Below the pieces are notes generated by a model that was given only the letters and a program-made list of their open reading frames with translations, searched no databases and had not been told where the DNA came from. The position numbers were made by a program, and so were the translations under genes. A stretch of 64,000 nucleotides of DNA from Prostheceraeus crozeri (lineage: Eukaryota > Platyhelminthes > Polycladida > Euryleptidae): assembly GCA_907163375.1 (NCBI GenBank), contig CAJQUW010014360.1:27432-91431 (forward strand), read 5' to 3'. This document shows, in pieces, positions 38,453 through 51,849 of this stretch. Every line of letters begins with the position of its first letter. Position 1 is the stretch's first letter.

Positions 38453-38661
38453 TTCAGACAGAGGCAATTTGCGGGGGCGCAAGTTATACGGATGAGCCAC
38501 TCTGATCTCGAAACCCACCCAACTATCACCGATATAGTTGAGACTGATTTCTCTGCCTTATGGCTCCGCCAAGGCAGGTTAATAAGTTACGATTAGTAAT
38601 GTAATGCCGCCGAGCTGGATTAGTAACGTGAGTTCTTTTATTGAGAAAAATATATTCCCAA

Positions 38662-38677
38662 CCTGTCACTGCCACCA
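38662..38677 (-). promoter_or_regulatory. Primer binding site of the Gypsy element
   Basis: On the minus strand TGGTGGCAGTGACAGG begins 2 nt after the 5' LTR. TGG is the complement of the tRNA 3' CCA. Which tRNA primes was not determined. Confidence 0.6.
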
Positions 38678-38679
38678 GT

Positions 38680-39162
38680 TGTAATGAACGGATCCTGAGG
38701 TAGGTAGCGTGAGGACCCTATTGGCTTAATACATGCACTCTAACAATGGTTATATATATTTAGCTCTGTTTAACACAAATTAGTAAGTCTCAAGGGTTGC
38801 TCGGCGGCAATCGTTTACTCACCAGGAAAGCGCTGTCCCACGAAGCGACGAAATGAATGAGCAGTAGACTTATGTACAAGCAAGAATAAGACTGTCCAAT
38901 TAGGGAATATATGGTTAGCTAACTAGGTTGCACGGAATATTTACAAAAGAGAGCTTTCCTTAATTATCTATCACAAGGGAAATGAGAACTGATACAAAGA
39001 GCAAAGGGACAATAAGCAATTTTGTAGGGGAAATAACTCAACTATTCTCTCACGAGATAATACGTCTTTATCAAACACCAAGGTCAATAGAAACTGAACG
39101 GGAATTTATTTCCCGACCGGAAACGGAATTTGGTTTCTTTAAACAACTGTCCGTATATTACA
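38680..39162 (-). repeat. Right LTR (5' LTR), intact 483 bp
   Basis: It begins TGTAATG and ends ATTACA. It has an AT-rich TATATATAAC stretch on the minus strand (about 38750-38762) as a likely TATA box. It shows the uninterrupted sequence of both sites that are filled in the left LTR. Confidence 0.9.
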
Positions 39163-41109
39163 TCCCTAATTTTGAAAATTTCATCATTTATGTTCAATCA
39201 ATTTGTTTAGGATGTTTAAACAATTCTTCGCACAGTCTATTCAAACGATGTTATTCTCAAAATGTGAGAGATTGATCATACCAATCGTTCAAAACAGAGC
39301 ATAAAGTTGCTTGATTAAGTCGATTTTATATTCTTTCTTGCGAATTCATGCACCATGTTTTCCATAGCGCTATTTAGAGACAAATATCCTGATGTGTTTC
39401 TTGTAAATCAGAGCTTTGCTGCACAATTCAATTATCTTGATGTTGACATTCATTACTGCGAACATCCTCTAATAGCAATGGGAAAGTTCTGTTACTGCCT
39501 ATTTTTCCTATAAAACATTTGAAAGAAACAACCCGTATCATGCCCTTAGCTAACCCTGATGTGTGAAATGCCCTGAGGCAGCCCTGAGCTAACCCTAGCC
39601 CTTAGCCAACCCGAAGCTACCCCTGATTCAAAAAAAGCTGTAATTGCTAAAAAATACAGCTTTTAAGCGATTTTCTGGAGAAATCATGCAGCGATCAGTG
39701 CTTCCAACCAGAAAAGATAAAAAGTATGGTTGCCCAAAAATACCCCTGATACCCTCAAGGGCCCCTTACCGGACCCTGAGAAGATTTAGCAGCGGGCCAC
39801 AATCAATTTACAGGTCATTTATTTTGTCTTTTCAAGTTGCCGATTAAACTTTTACCGTTATCATCTTACAAAATATTTTGTGATTTGGTTTACTTCATAT
39901 TTAGTGACTTGACTCTATTTCCTACATTCGTAGCTGAAAACCAGGGCTTTGAATGTCATCTCGTGATAGTTTGATGCATTCTGACCACAAAATGTGTTTG
40001 GATTAATATTACCAAATGCCAGAGCTTACAGATGAGATGTCTATACTCCTTTCATTGCCTAAGTTTAAATGAATTAATTCTGTATTAGTTATACACGTAT
40101 TTTCACGAAATTATATGATTTACATTTTGAAACTTCATGAAATCACAAAAAATAAAAGAAAAATGATATTTGTTGTCAATAAAACGATAGCGTCATCTGA
40201 TATCAATTAATTTGTTGCGAATTTCTTCACTCTTGAATTCTATCCGAGTCAGATTGCTTCCTCACGCCTCAGATAATTCATCAGAGGCTTGCATATTCCG
40301 AATGTTTTGTAATCCTGGAATATTATGTGGTAAATGACATCGATCGCCAGTCGCGGGTATAATTTAATTATTATTGCTGAGACTACTGTTATAAATACGT
40401 ACGTGTACACAATTCTTAATGTTTATGGACTAGTGCATGCAATATGTTATGATTATGCGTGCATCCATTTGTCGAAAATCTATTTTCTATTTCCTCCAAA
40501 GTGCCACATGAGTGTAATTTGAACCAGTCGGATGTGGATTAATTGTGCCATGTTAAGTCCTCATGCAAATTGAGTGCAAATCCATGTATCTATGAATTGT
40601 CCCATCATCTTTTTAAAACTCTGTTTCATTATCTAAGAAAAAGACTTTCTGAAATTCTCTGTAAATGTTTTAATGATGTGAATTGTTTTTTTTTGAAATA
40701 TACTATGAATGTTAACGAATTGTGCCATTCGAAAGATGTTTTGCAAACTTATGTTTTTTGCTTATAAAACAAAATCTTTATTGTGTATTTCAGAGAAAGA
40801 ATCGCTGCACGGAATCGCTGTCCTACAACAATCAAAACTGAAAATATGAATGGATTTAACCAAATTGATTCATCGAGTCCGTCCATAAAGTCAAGTAGCG
40901 GACTGATGTGTTCAAGTTTTCTGTTATTAGATGGAGGCTGAAGACATGGTAAGTCATTTAATTTTTTCATCAATGTCTGTTTCAACTGCGACACAGTCCA
41001 TGATGCTGTCAATTTTAGAACTCGCATCTAAGACTTCTGTTATTGTTACACAGACGTGAGCGGCGAACATTTTATGTTATCGAACTTGAATTGCTTCCAA
41101 TAATTTATC

Positions 41110-41283
41110 AAAAATGTATCCCTGTAACATTCTAACAAAGTTTCATGGAAACGTTTTGAAACGTTTTTTTGAAACGTTCCGTTACGTAAACATAATGTGC
41201 AAGCGTTACGTATCGGAGACGTTTCCTGAAACGTATATGGAACGTTTCCGAAACGTAACGTTACGTCAGATTGTTGATGGGGC
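41110..41283. repeat. Foldback/MITE-like repeat rich in GAAACGTTTC words, copy 1
   Basis: Dense 'gaaacgtt' and 'aacgtaacg' words on both strands make this a foldback. It ends 'ttgttgatgggg', close to the end of copy 2 ('atgttgttgggg'). Its left end 'ccctgtaacatt' is a degenerate complement of the same end. Confidence 0.5.
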
Positions 41284-42159
41284 ATATTCACGAAGGCCAT
41301 GATAATGAACAGCGGGGCTGTTTGAAATATTGGTGTTTCGCTATTTTGTATTGATGATACAAATATATTGTCAATAGACCTTTTTCCGCACATGAAGGAA
41401 TTAGTAATAACTTTTACAGTTAAATCCGCGGTAATTTCCTTAATAAAGCCTATCATACCTATAGGCCTACATTCAAGTTGTTTTTTTAAGATTGCATATA
41501 AGAGTACACGTAATAGTTAATTTTGTTGACAATGTTAAATCATTCTATTTTTCTATTAATACAATTAATATTATATTAATAAATTATTTGTTATTATTAA
41601 TAAATATAATATCTATCAATGTTACAATTAATAAATATTGATAATATTAATTTTCTATTTTTCGCATTATTTTCTAGAAATGAATTATGAACAAAATAAC
41701 TGCGAATTCAAAACCGCAGTGCCTCGAGATATTACCGATCCAGCCTTGGTATCTTTTTTGTTCACGACTTTTGTTTCAATACTTCCATTTGATTGAGTTT
41801 CTCTGTAGAAATTTTGTATTTGATGAATAATACTCAGTTTTTTAATTATACTTGAAGTATATCAATGATGTTTTTTTACTTGACTCTATTTTTGAGACTG
41901 GTTATATCAATGAATGAAAACGGGGACTTTGGATGCTCTATAAGCTGTAAAGTTATACAACGGTACTCAACGTTTTCCTAAATGTTTCTTACGGTAAAAA
42001 ACGCATAGAGTTCTGCTTGAATAGCATTATGTATCAAATAGAAGTAGAAACCCTTGCTATATTGAAGAATGTCCTAACATATAATAGAGAAAGGCATTTC
42101 ATTTCTATTTAAAAGGTGAAAAGTGTTCAGTGTGATTTAATGAAAAGTCACATGTAACT

Positions 42160-42390
42160 TAATAAAACGTAACGAAACGCTGAAATAGTGTTGCGTATAG
42201 AGTTACTGAAACGTAACGAAACGTCAAAATAGCGTGACGTTGAGACTTTCTGAAACGTTACCGTGCAACTTGCTGAAACGTTCCGTCACGTAATAATAAC
42301 GGACAAACGGACGTTACGAAACGTTCAATTGAGACATTCGTGAAACGTTTTTTCTGTTACGTTACGAAACGTCACAATGTTGTTGGGGTG
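42160..42390. repeat. Foldback/MITE-like repeat rich in GAAACGT words, copy 2
   Basis: It has the same word composition and the same terminal sequence as the copy at 41.1 kb, about 0.9 kb away. Boundaries are approximate. Confidence 0.5.
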
Positions 42391-44146
42391 TAATGCGTTC
42401 ACCTCACATTGTGACCCATGAATATAAAGTCTTATCTTACTGAAAGCATAGCCACACACTAGGTGACATGCCACGCTCAATTACGCGCAAACTGTGAGTA
42501 ATTACACATTACCCTAAACATCTGTGGCTATGCGTGACATTGCTGCAACATCTGTCGGCAGTCCTGTTATTTAGACTTTGCGTCTCATGTGTCTGCATGC
42601 ATCAGAGGCTTGACCAAGGTCACAGGACCTCAATTCCATGCTCAGGGAAGACAGAACATGTTTAGCTGTTCATCCACGATTCAAGCGGCAACGAAGACAA
42701 CCGTAGACGACGCGTAAACTATACACGCTCGCCTGCGCGTATTCATAAACATTCCCCATGTTTTAACAGCATCTGATCAAGTGATTTCTGACTCTTAGTG
42801 AAGCGCGTATGTACCCGCGTATAAGAATAGGATGTCTTTATATCCACGGATGTTTGGGGTGTTCCGTAATTACGCGTGGCAATGTCACTTAGTACAACGC
42901 TCTAAAATTCTAGATGAACCGCAAAGGGGACGTTATTTACAATATCTAGTGAGCTTAACTGCAAACCTTGTTAAAATTTGTGGCGATAATTTCTACGAGG
43001 ACTAGCTTCTTAGAAAGAGAAACAATGGAGCAACTCGGACACCAATGATTTCTATAATTCTAAGCGAACAGACACTATAGTCAGAACAAATTGAATAAGC
43101 GTTAAAAAACTGCGTTTGGCACACCCAAAATAGGAACATCACCATTATAAGGCCCTACACATTCAACACGTTACACACTGAATCCAGTCGGGTCCACAGG
43201 ACCTCCTGAATTTGCTGGGTATTCATGAATACCACTGAGCAGTACGTGATGAGTCATGCCATTGCTATAGCATCTTAGAAATATCCTCTCGTATTGGAAT
43301 AGTTTGAACGTGTTAAACTAGACTATATTTTACTACACACGCTGACGTCAACAATTCGAAGAATTCTGGTCATCTGAATTTGGGTACAAACACTGCTGTC
43401 TTATGAATAAACTGCTGATTTTTTCAAACATTTCTAATGCTGGATCCAGAACCCTGGACAGATTAATTAACAAGAAACCGCAACACTCGATCGATCATTA
43501 TGAAAAATTGTAAAAATATAATTTTCATTTACTTTCGAAGTTTTGAGAACTGAATTAGTAGCAATTGAGAATTGAATGTTTTCGAATACTGATAAACAGT
43601 TCCTTCGTACCAACTAATTCCCTCTACTGATTAATGTAATTTCAATTTAACGAATGTGTTTTGACTCCGACAGAAGTATTTTACAATTTGTATCTGGCGA
43701 TTAAAGATAAATAATGACATAGGTGTTCGAACTACCCCCATCTTCCGGTATTATGTCAAGAACGTGTCAACTTGTGAAAATCAGTGACATAGCTGCGGTT
43801 CCTCTTAATGATAATGCGAGTAAATAGACGAATAAGAGTACTTGCAAAGCCACAAATAAATTCAATGATGTTTGAATAGCCCTGAATAACATAGGATGCT
43901 ACAGCTTAAACAATGCCTGAAGGATTAAAAAATTGAGAAGTTCTTCTGTCATTTAAGTGATTCTTGCAAATGTACAATCCAAAATTGATGAATTATAGAT
44001 CTTCAGTCACGGAAAATATTTCTGAAAAGCAATGTCCCTGATGTGATAATTCATCGGCTGATGCTAGCTGTACTTCAGGTAACATTGATAATGGTACAGA
44101 ATTTGATACACAGCGCTGTTCACACGGATATCATCACGTCTGAAAT

Positions 44147-44425
<279 letters not shown>

Positions 44426-44699
44426 TTATGACTTGAAACATGAAAGAACGACATCCTAGTCACCTAAAAAAATTGCAAATATAAGAATGAATATACGGCT
44501 TGTATATTCTTTTCACGTTTGGAGCTAGCAAATATTTCCAAATTGTGAAAAATTGATATATCTCTCAAGATGGTCATTCAGTGAAGACTGAAGACTAAAA
44601 TAGATGACAAAAAATCACTACTGATTAATTCTATCATCTTGACTTTTCTCAAAGACAAATTCGCTATTGCAATACAAGAGATAATAGCGCTGTTTGTTT

Positions 44700-45107
44700 A
44701 GGGGAAATGTTGTTCGATATCTATAAATATTTCATTACGGGCAAAACAATCCAATCTTTCACTACCATACAGACCGCACAATCAGGGCGGACTGATATCG
44801 CAAGCGTCATGCAAAATGAATATAATTCAACATAAGCTGTAAACCAGTGGAAATGTGGAGAACGGTAGGTGAAATTCACAATATTGACAGAGTCACTATA
44901 CACGACCGTGAAAAACAGAAAAGTTCGAAGGAAATTATATACAGATATCGGTATAAAAAGGAAATAGTGGATTATTTGGATTATAGGATTTAACTTGACG
45001 CTTACGATTCCAGTCCGCCCTGACGATGCAATCTGCATGGTTGCGAAATATAGATTTGCTTTGCCTGTAATGAAATATTTGTTGATGTCGAAGAACATCC
45101 CCAAAAT
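44700..45107. repeat. Foldback element of about 400 bp with diverged arms
   Basis: The left arm 'ggggaaatgttgttcga' ... 'aaatatttcattac' ... 'cagggcggact' is mirrored on the right as 'agtccgccctg' ... 'gtaatgaaatattt' ... 'cgaagaacatcccc'. Arms are at least 110 bp at about 75-80 percent identity by eye. It could be a MITE or a long-hairpin RNA source. Confidence 0.65.
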
Positions 45108-48100
45108 ACATCATCCGACGTCCTACGATGCGCTCCATATTTCGTCCTAACTATAGCATCTGTCACTGATTTCATTCAATGCAGACATTTTTAGTTCATC
45201 CATATTCATCCGCGGTAGGGTTACCACACTAGAAAGACAAAAATACAGACCAAAAGCACAAACATAAAGCCTTCGCATGCGAAAGCATTTCGATAAATTG
45301 AAGAGAGGAGCGGCCCGTTGATCAAAGTTGTGCCGAAAAGTTCAGCATTGGAAAGTTCATCCAACTCATGTACGTAGCTCATGTTCCATCAGAGCTGTCT
45401 CACGAATTCTGCTTAAATGCATGCGCTTGACCGGGGAGAGCGTGTCTGAACCGCAGACACAACTGCCCTATCACAGCTTGCAATCAAAATACATACTATG
45501 TTTTCATTCATGTGAGATTGGGGCAAGAAGGTGCAACTGCCAAGAAGGCATCACTCGTGCAAATGGAAAACATGCTGATTTACTGAGTCGGCAGTAGTAA
45601 GAAAACGGCGAACACTCGACCGTAACGGACATAATTCAATTATCGTGGCACCTCTCTCGTTGCCTAATTAGACTGGCAAAAAAGCATTACGAGTATAGGG
45701 ACAATACCGGTTTTTTGCAAACTGCTCTGAATGGGTTTCACGCGAATCACGATCCCGCGGTTTTTCTTTTCACAAATAACGCGAGAAATAATGTGGTGCA
45801 TAAATGATTAGTTGTCGTTCAAGTCAGAAATATAAAAATCGTTGACAAGTTTTGAGTGAAAACAGGGGTCTAATTGCATTTTTGCAGTTATCTCCAGTGT
45901 TTTGCGAGGGCACGATTTGTATTTGGTTCAGGCATTTGAATTATCTACCTAGTTATCATTTGGAACGTTTGTGGTGGATTTTACTTGTGTTAATTACGTG
46001 CGAGAATTATTTTTGACACAAGGTTTTCTCGGAGTTATGATTTAGTTGTTTAATAAAGCCACGTGCTTTGCTACAATGGGTAATGTCATAGGGTTATTGC
46101 TGAAAATTTAATTAAAGTTTGATGATTAGATGATGTAGTCAGTTTAAGGCAGTAGCTATTACACCGGCTGGGCCGATATAACTTCGGTTTTTGCTATTGC
46201 ACCGGCTGAGCTTTTACAACACTACACCATGTCTGTTGTTCCACCTCGTATTTCCCAGCTGTTAAAGACTCCAAGTGACTTAATGTAGCAAGAAATATGT
46301 ACAGTGATGTGACCTGATTCTATCTTGTCTCGCCTTCAGCCTTAGAGGAATTTTGTGAACCCATTCGTGGGAAGCATATTTCATATAGTTTTGAACTACT
46401 CCAAAACACTAAAAGAGACCCTGTTTGTGATCAATTCTTATTTTTTTCTAGAATCTTATTCTGTGGTTGATATTTTTGTGTACAATTTGGTGTAGATGTT
46501 TTCTACTTTTCACTTGTGATGCGATCTCAGTCGCTGTGATACTCACGAGAACGAAATTGGACCGACTCAGCCGTTGTAGCAGCCATCACTGCCTTTCATT
46601 TCTTGTCTTTTCAATGTTGCTTTCTTGACTTGATTCCAATTATATGTGGGCCTTAATTTTTGTGTTAAATGTTTTAGCAAATTATTTTCTATTTCAACAA
46701 ATAATCATTCAAGTAAATACTTGAGAGGCAGTATAGGCGACATGTACATCGACAGGCTACATACAAGTTGAGCATATTACAGTTCCTGTAGATGGTGATA
46801 GTTCTTCATGATGTAGCCCACTTGTCTTCCGAAAAGTGAATCTTGTCAATTAATGATGCGGACTTTAGACCTCTATATAGCCTAGTCAACCACTTAACAG
46901 ACAAGATTTGCATCCTCAGTTCACATGTTTCTATGCTATTTCTAAGCACACAGTTGGTTCTTGAAATCCTATCGAGCATTTACTCATTTGTAAAATACTG
47001 TAATTGATCTTTTTTTATCATTTCAATTTCATTCCAAATTCTTCAGAAATTTGTCAAATGTAAAGAACATAGATCTACTGAGCACGATTTTCTACAAGTC
47101 AGGATTCCGGTATTATTCTCATCTCTCCTACTGTTAGTTTCTTCTACAATTTCGCTTTGACTGTGTACACCCTCCGACGTATCACCTTCGCTCCTCTCGA
47201 ATGCATTTCACTAGTCAACCGAGAAATTCAATTTTAGGTTTTTGGATCTGCCATTCAGGCAAATACCTCGATGCCAAAACTTCTTGTACCCGCAGATAAT
47301 CAAGGAGTTGGGCACTCATGCCAACACTACACTAGTTTAGCCGAATTCTAGGATTCATGGAAAAATGTCACTCACCTATATATTTTTCGGTGGCAAATTC
47401 TCGAAAGTTACGATAACCGATAAAAATCAGTCAAAAATCACTTAACTGTAATTCTAGACAGCACCTCTACGGTAGTTGTGGTGATAAGTGCGTGAAGCTG
47501 CTTGTTTATTAACAATTAGAAGGTAAATTTTTACAAATTTGATGCAATCTTGGACGGAAAATAAGTGAAGCCACCCTGTCATTCGTCCATGTTTGAACGG
47601 GATGAGATGGCCTACTAAAATTGCCCAGTTGGTGTTATATTTGCATGAAGTACTCCCTGATTATTTAGAACTGATTATCTTTTCAATTGCTATTTCACTG
47701 CATTAAGACATCTCAGATGCCTGCCATATGAGTAGGCCTAAGTAGCAGTTCTTACTCTAGTAAGATAACTGTACCCAGGGTGGCAGCCGAGTGCGGGAAT
47801 TTTGTTGTGTCCCGGAAATCACTCTAAAATTTTAGTGAAATAGCCAATTAGGTGGCTCTTAAATAAATGCCATTTTGTGACTACTTACCACTAAGTTCAA
47901 TGAGCAGAATTTCTTGGATTTCAACAGTTATTAATATGGCTGTTTTTAAGCCCACTATTTCTATTAAATTAAAGTCAGTGTTGCCGATTTGCGTGAATTT
48001 CACGCTTTGCGTGAATTTGAAGATTTTTGCGTGAAATGCGTGATTTCAATGAATCTTGCGTGAATTTTTTAGAGATCGAAAATCTTGTTAAGAATTACAT

Positions 48101-48370
48101 GTACATGTATATAATGATAAATCGGATTAATATTTTGATACTAGTTATAAATTATATTGTAATAAGTAATACATATATTTTACCATTGTGATTATTTTCC
48201 TCTCTAGTGACACTCTTAAAAAGGAATATACAAGGTGATATCGAGTAATGTGACGTATTCTATCCACAAGTGATGCCTGCAAAAATTCTAGTCTGAAGCT
48301 GCTGACATTTGAAGTCTTTATTTTTCGATAGACTGTATCCTAATATCTATGTATTTGGACATTTTACAAT
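45108..48370. other. AT-rich host sequence, no supported gene
   Basis: No frame with coding character was seen. A short cluster of 'gcgtgaattt' words lies at about 48000-48070, and a near repeat 'gctattacaccggctg' / 'gctattgcaccggctg' at about 46150-46210. Confidence 0.55.
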
Positions 48371-48611
48371 ATGAAAACTGAATTAAAAACATTGTGGATA
48401 ATTACGACTTTCTCGTTCTTGTTAATTGTTCCTCGTTACAATTGTTTGATACATCGTTTCGCATCGAGTGGAGGCAGCAAATTTCCGCCATGTTCCTCTA
48501 AAGCATCATTTCATCTACGTTTTACCCTACGAAACGAAATCTTTCTAAATTTTACGGACTTTTGCTACCTCAAGTCAGCTTCAACAGAGTTCCTCGACCC
48601 CTATCATGGTA
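48371..48611 (+). CDS. Possible first coding exon of a secreted protein
   Basis: From an ATG the frame encodes a signal-peptide-like segment (TLWIITTFSFLLIVPRYNC) and about 60 more residues. It reaches a strong splice donor (ATG|GTAAGT near 48609). No second exon was identified before the inverted duplication. It could be chance; family not recognised. Confidence 0.3.
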
Positions 48612-49780
48612 AGTAAGTTGATTTGTTTTTTGTTAACGAATGAAGTGAATTACATTTTGTAATGTTTATCCTGCCTGCCATGTACGAGTTTATATTATTG
48701 GCGAAGTAAATTCTTATTTCATTCATTCAATGAGATACAGGACAATAAAGCACGAAATACTTGAGATAATAAGATAAACCTAAGTTACCAGGGTAAAGAA
48801 AGAGCAAAAACGGTCTCCATCTGGAGTCTGTACGCAAAGGTCAGGTTTCGACTTAGAATGTGAAGAGCCTCTAACACACCAAGATGAAGCTTATGCATCT
48901 TCCTCTCTTGAGCACTGAGAATCCAGGCGAGAGAGTACAGCCACGTCGTGGATGATTGGCGATGCTGCTTGATGGCTTCCTGCCATTGGTGTCACCTCTC
49001 CTGAGCCAAGCTGGAGTATACTCGCTGATTCTGACAGTCTCTCAGTTCGGCTGATGTATCTTTATTTTATCTTCAGTATTTCGAGCATTATTGTCTGGTG
49101 TCTCATTACGTATCAGTCATGCCATACTACATAATTTGATTGTCTGCTGACCGTTATGTACATGTGTTCACCCCTTACTTGTCATTCCGGAGTACATTCC
49201 GTAGCGAGCCGGCGAAGTATATCGGTGCTATGAAACCTTTTGCGATATTCTACATTAATGATATCGGCTTTGTTGATAACATGGGCGAGAGGGCTGTTTC
49301 ATTAACAGCAATGACCCAAAAGTAGTCATTGTATTGAATCAAAATGATAGGCAGAAACGGAAACAAATGTAATACAATTCTACACCTTATCCCATATCAT
49401 TGGGTTTATGGGAAGATATTAAACATGTTGAGGTACTACAATGAGTATTGTGTAAGTACATAGTACAATGTACCATACCTGTTTTTCTGAATATTGATTT
49501 CGCTTGTATGCTATAATCATTTCATCCATAGATGGATTATACATCATTTTGCCCATTTTCAAATACTGGTAGTGCATTAGTCCTGCCTTATCAATCAACG
49601 ATGTGAAAATTGTATATAGTTAGCTCCAGACTTTAAGAAGCTGTCATCGACATACACAATATTACGACCTATATCGACGACTAAATCAGGGTCAGTCAGA
49701 AATAATCCGCGCATATTGTAATCGGTGAATAGTAACATTCCGTTTGCGTAGGGCATAAAGAATTGTGAGTAGTAAGCACA
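48612..49780. other. Flank before the inverted duplication, nothing supported
   Basis: The sequence is moderately GC-rich around 48840-49060 but has no convincing frame or known repeat. Confidence 0.5.
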
Positions 49781-49787
49781 TTCCAGA

Positions 49788-49893
49788 CGCAAGCGCAAAA
49801 TGTGAAATGCTGAGTCATCAGGCGGACGCAAGCGCAAAATGTGAAAGGCTGAGTCATCAGGCGGCCGCAAGCGCAAAATGTGAAATGCGGACT
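49788..49893 (+). repeat. Tandem 38-bp repeat, nearly three copies
   Basis: The unit contains 'gcaagcgcaaaatgtgaaa' and 'gctgagtcatcaggcgg'. It lies just before the duplicated block that opens the inverted duplication. Confidence 0.8.
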
Positions 49894-49965
49894 GCGTCCC
49901 CCTCTGGCAGGCAGTGTGAGGGAGATGGCCAAGGATATGTTGGGAGGAATGGGTCCGTGAGGAGA

Positions 49966-50395
49966 AAACCGCCCCCCCCCAACGACTCAACTGACCAAAT
50001 TGGTCGAAAAGACCAAAGTTGTTCAGAATCATGTGAAACAAACTTCTATCAAGGTTTCAGGTTGAAATTCGTCCAAAAAATTTTTTCGAAAATTTTCACT
50101 ACGGTGGTCTCGACACTTAGGATTTTTTCATGAAAAAAAAATTTTTTTCAAAATGTTGGAATTGAGCTCCGAGACCCATCCCATCGTGTTTGTCGTCAAA
50201 AGTTGGGTCGGTGAAGTTTCGGTGAAAAAACCGCCCCCCCCCCCCAACGACTCAACTGACCAAATTGGTCGAAAAGACCAAAGTTGTTCAGAATCATGTG
50301 AAACAAACTTCTATCAAGGTTTCAGGTTGAAATTCATTCAAAAAATTTTTTCGAAAATTTTCACTACGGTGGTCTCGACACTTAGGATTTTTTCA
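49966..50395 (+). repeat. Direct duplication of about 170 bp, 257 bp apart
   Basis: Both copies begin with a C-run and 'aacgactcaactgacc', continue through 'gttgttcagaatcatgtg' and end 'gacacttaggattttttca'. The second copy merges into the left arm of the inverted duplication. Confidence 0.85.
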
Positions 50396-50772
50396 AGTCC
50401 AAATGTGAAATGTCGCTTTTTTTGCCAACTTTGACGATGAATTGTGGAGGATTGGAAGTGAAGGAAGAGCTCGGGTTTCTTTTAGCGGCAAGACCGCACT
50501 TTGTTCTCTAGGATCTCCTCTTTTCAGATGCGTGACAGGCTCCATTTCCAAATGAGAGCCTGTTAAAAATCGAGTTTTTGTGCATTTTCCAAGATTTTGG
50601 AACTTTTTGAAAAAACGACTGAGTTTTTTCATCTCGGCTTCTGGTCATCGTAGAGGGTCGAGGGATGTCTTATATGAAAGTGGAGAGCGAGAAAACGTGA
50701 CACTCAAAATTTGGAGTCAATCGGAGCACTAGAACCGGAGATAGACGGGTTTAAAGTTTTTGGATGATGGGT

Positions 50773-50808
50773 GTTACGTCATCAGCTGATCGCCACACAC
50801 TATATAAG
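50773..50808 (+). promoter_or_regulatory. CRE-like TTACGTCA plus TATATAAGC promoter in the left arm
   Basis: TTACGTCATCAG at about 50774 and TATATAAGC at 50801-50808 form a compact promoter facing inward. The mirrored copy is at about 63520-63560. The same CRE+TATA design occurs before the Polinton polymerase. Downstream to about 51500 no good frame is seen, so a leader or non-coding RNA is possible. Confidence 0.5.
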
Positions 50809-51849
50809 CGGGAACCGAGAGAGACTTGTCATTAAGACGAGAGCGATTGTCAGAGGTAGGTCGTCTCTCTGAGCTCCGATGATAGCTTCGGACATACCAA
50901 ATTCCGGGTTTCTGTAAGAAACCGACTTAGAAAATTTCATTGCTGAACTCAGCTAAGGCGTCAGACTTAGAGGTTCGCCAGGAGATGGTCTTCGTCTCCA
51001 GGCCATAAAAGACTCCAAAACTTTAAAGGCTTGTAACTTTGCTTCTACAAGTCCGTTTGACTTGATTCAAAAAAAGTTCGGTTGCTATTGACCTGCTCTA
51101 AGTGATAAACTACTTATAAAATGTCGTAAGTAGTGCTGAAAAGTTGAAAAATTTAAATTCACTAGTTTTGGAGGTTTTCTGGGGTTTTCGACCCTGCTGA
51201 AGTCAACTAGATGATTTTTAATGATGTCTGAGCCAGTCTTCTCATGTTACAAGCGGCTTTTCACTGAAAGCGAGCAAGACACGGAGAGTTTTGCTGTAAT
51301 ATTCCACTGACAGGGTGTTCCTTCGGGACGGCGGACGATGCCGTAGTGATAAGTGTGGCAAGGGAGTGTGTCATAGTTTAGACCGTAACCGCTGGGACAA
51401 CTCATGTCTCATGTTGGGCATTTGACACAGTTCTCAACGTAGCACTTTGAACGCCAATCGGTTGAGTCTTAGCTATCTTGTCATGGGTGGCCTCTAAACA
51501 TCTCCATTGCAAAACGCTGGTGAATCAAGCTCTCTACGGCTTGCTATCAAGCTGATCAAAGTCTGTCAACCTCTTACCAACTCCACCGGTTTTCATGTCT
51601 GGCGATCAAGTCATGGACGGTGCACGATTTTCGGTGTGATACTTCCTGTGGGTGATTTCGAGACAGCGGTGAAGTCCGTAGCGATGAGTACTGCACGGGA
51701 CGTGGGCAATGGTAATCCTTGTGAAACCTCTCTGCGTCATGTTTGCAATTTTTCGTCTCCGTGATAGAGACAAGCAGAACTGATGAATGGAATGAAGGGA
51801 GGACATTCATGCGCCACACGCAACACATCACAGACTTCTCTCTTTGCTA

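Larger units (their letters stand above)
6152..39162 (-). mobile_element. Gypsy-type LTR retrotransposon, nested host of the other elements
   Basis: The element has two LTRs that begin TGTAATG and end ATTACA, with a TCCC target duplication. Genes read on the minus strand in the order gag, protease, RT, RNase H, integrase, TatD-like ORF. The right LTR (38680-39162) is the 5' LTR. The left LTR is in three pieces (6152-6226, 31117-31344, 32139-32323) because a Polinton and a LINE fragment landed in it. Aligning the two LTRs by eye shows about three substitutions in 483 bp, so insertion was recent. Gag-pol is nevertheless split into several frames, so this copy is probably not autonomous unless the indels are assembly errors. 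Confidence 0.9.
39163..44146. other. AT-rich flank with small repeats, no supported gene
   Basis: The first four bases are the second copy of the Gypsy target duplication. No coding frame is convincing. Two 'aacgt'-rich foldback repeats (about 41110-41283 and 42160-42390) are present, and a hairpin 'aaaagctgta...tacagctttt' lies near 39627-39662. The rest is plain host sequence. Confidence 0.6.

Noticed and set aside
49595-50041. 148-residue protein with repeated 'PDDSAFHILRLR' blocks
   Set aside because: Explained by the 38-bp tandem repeat; flanking sequence has no coding character.
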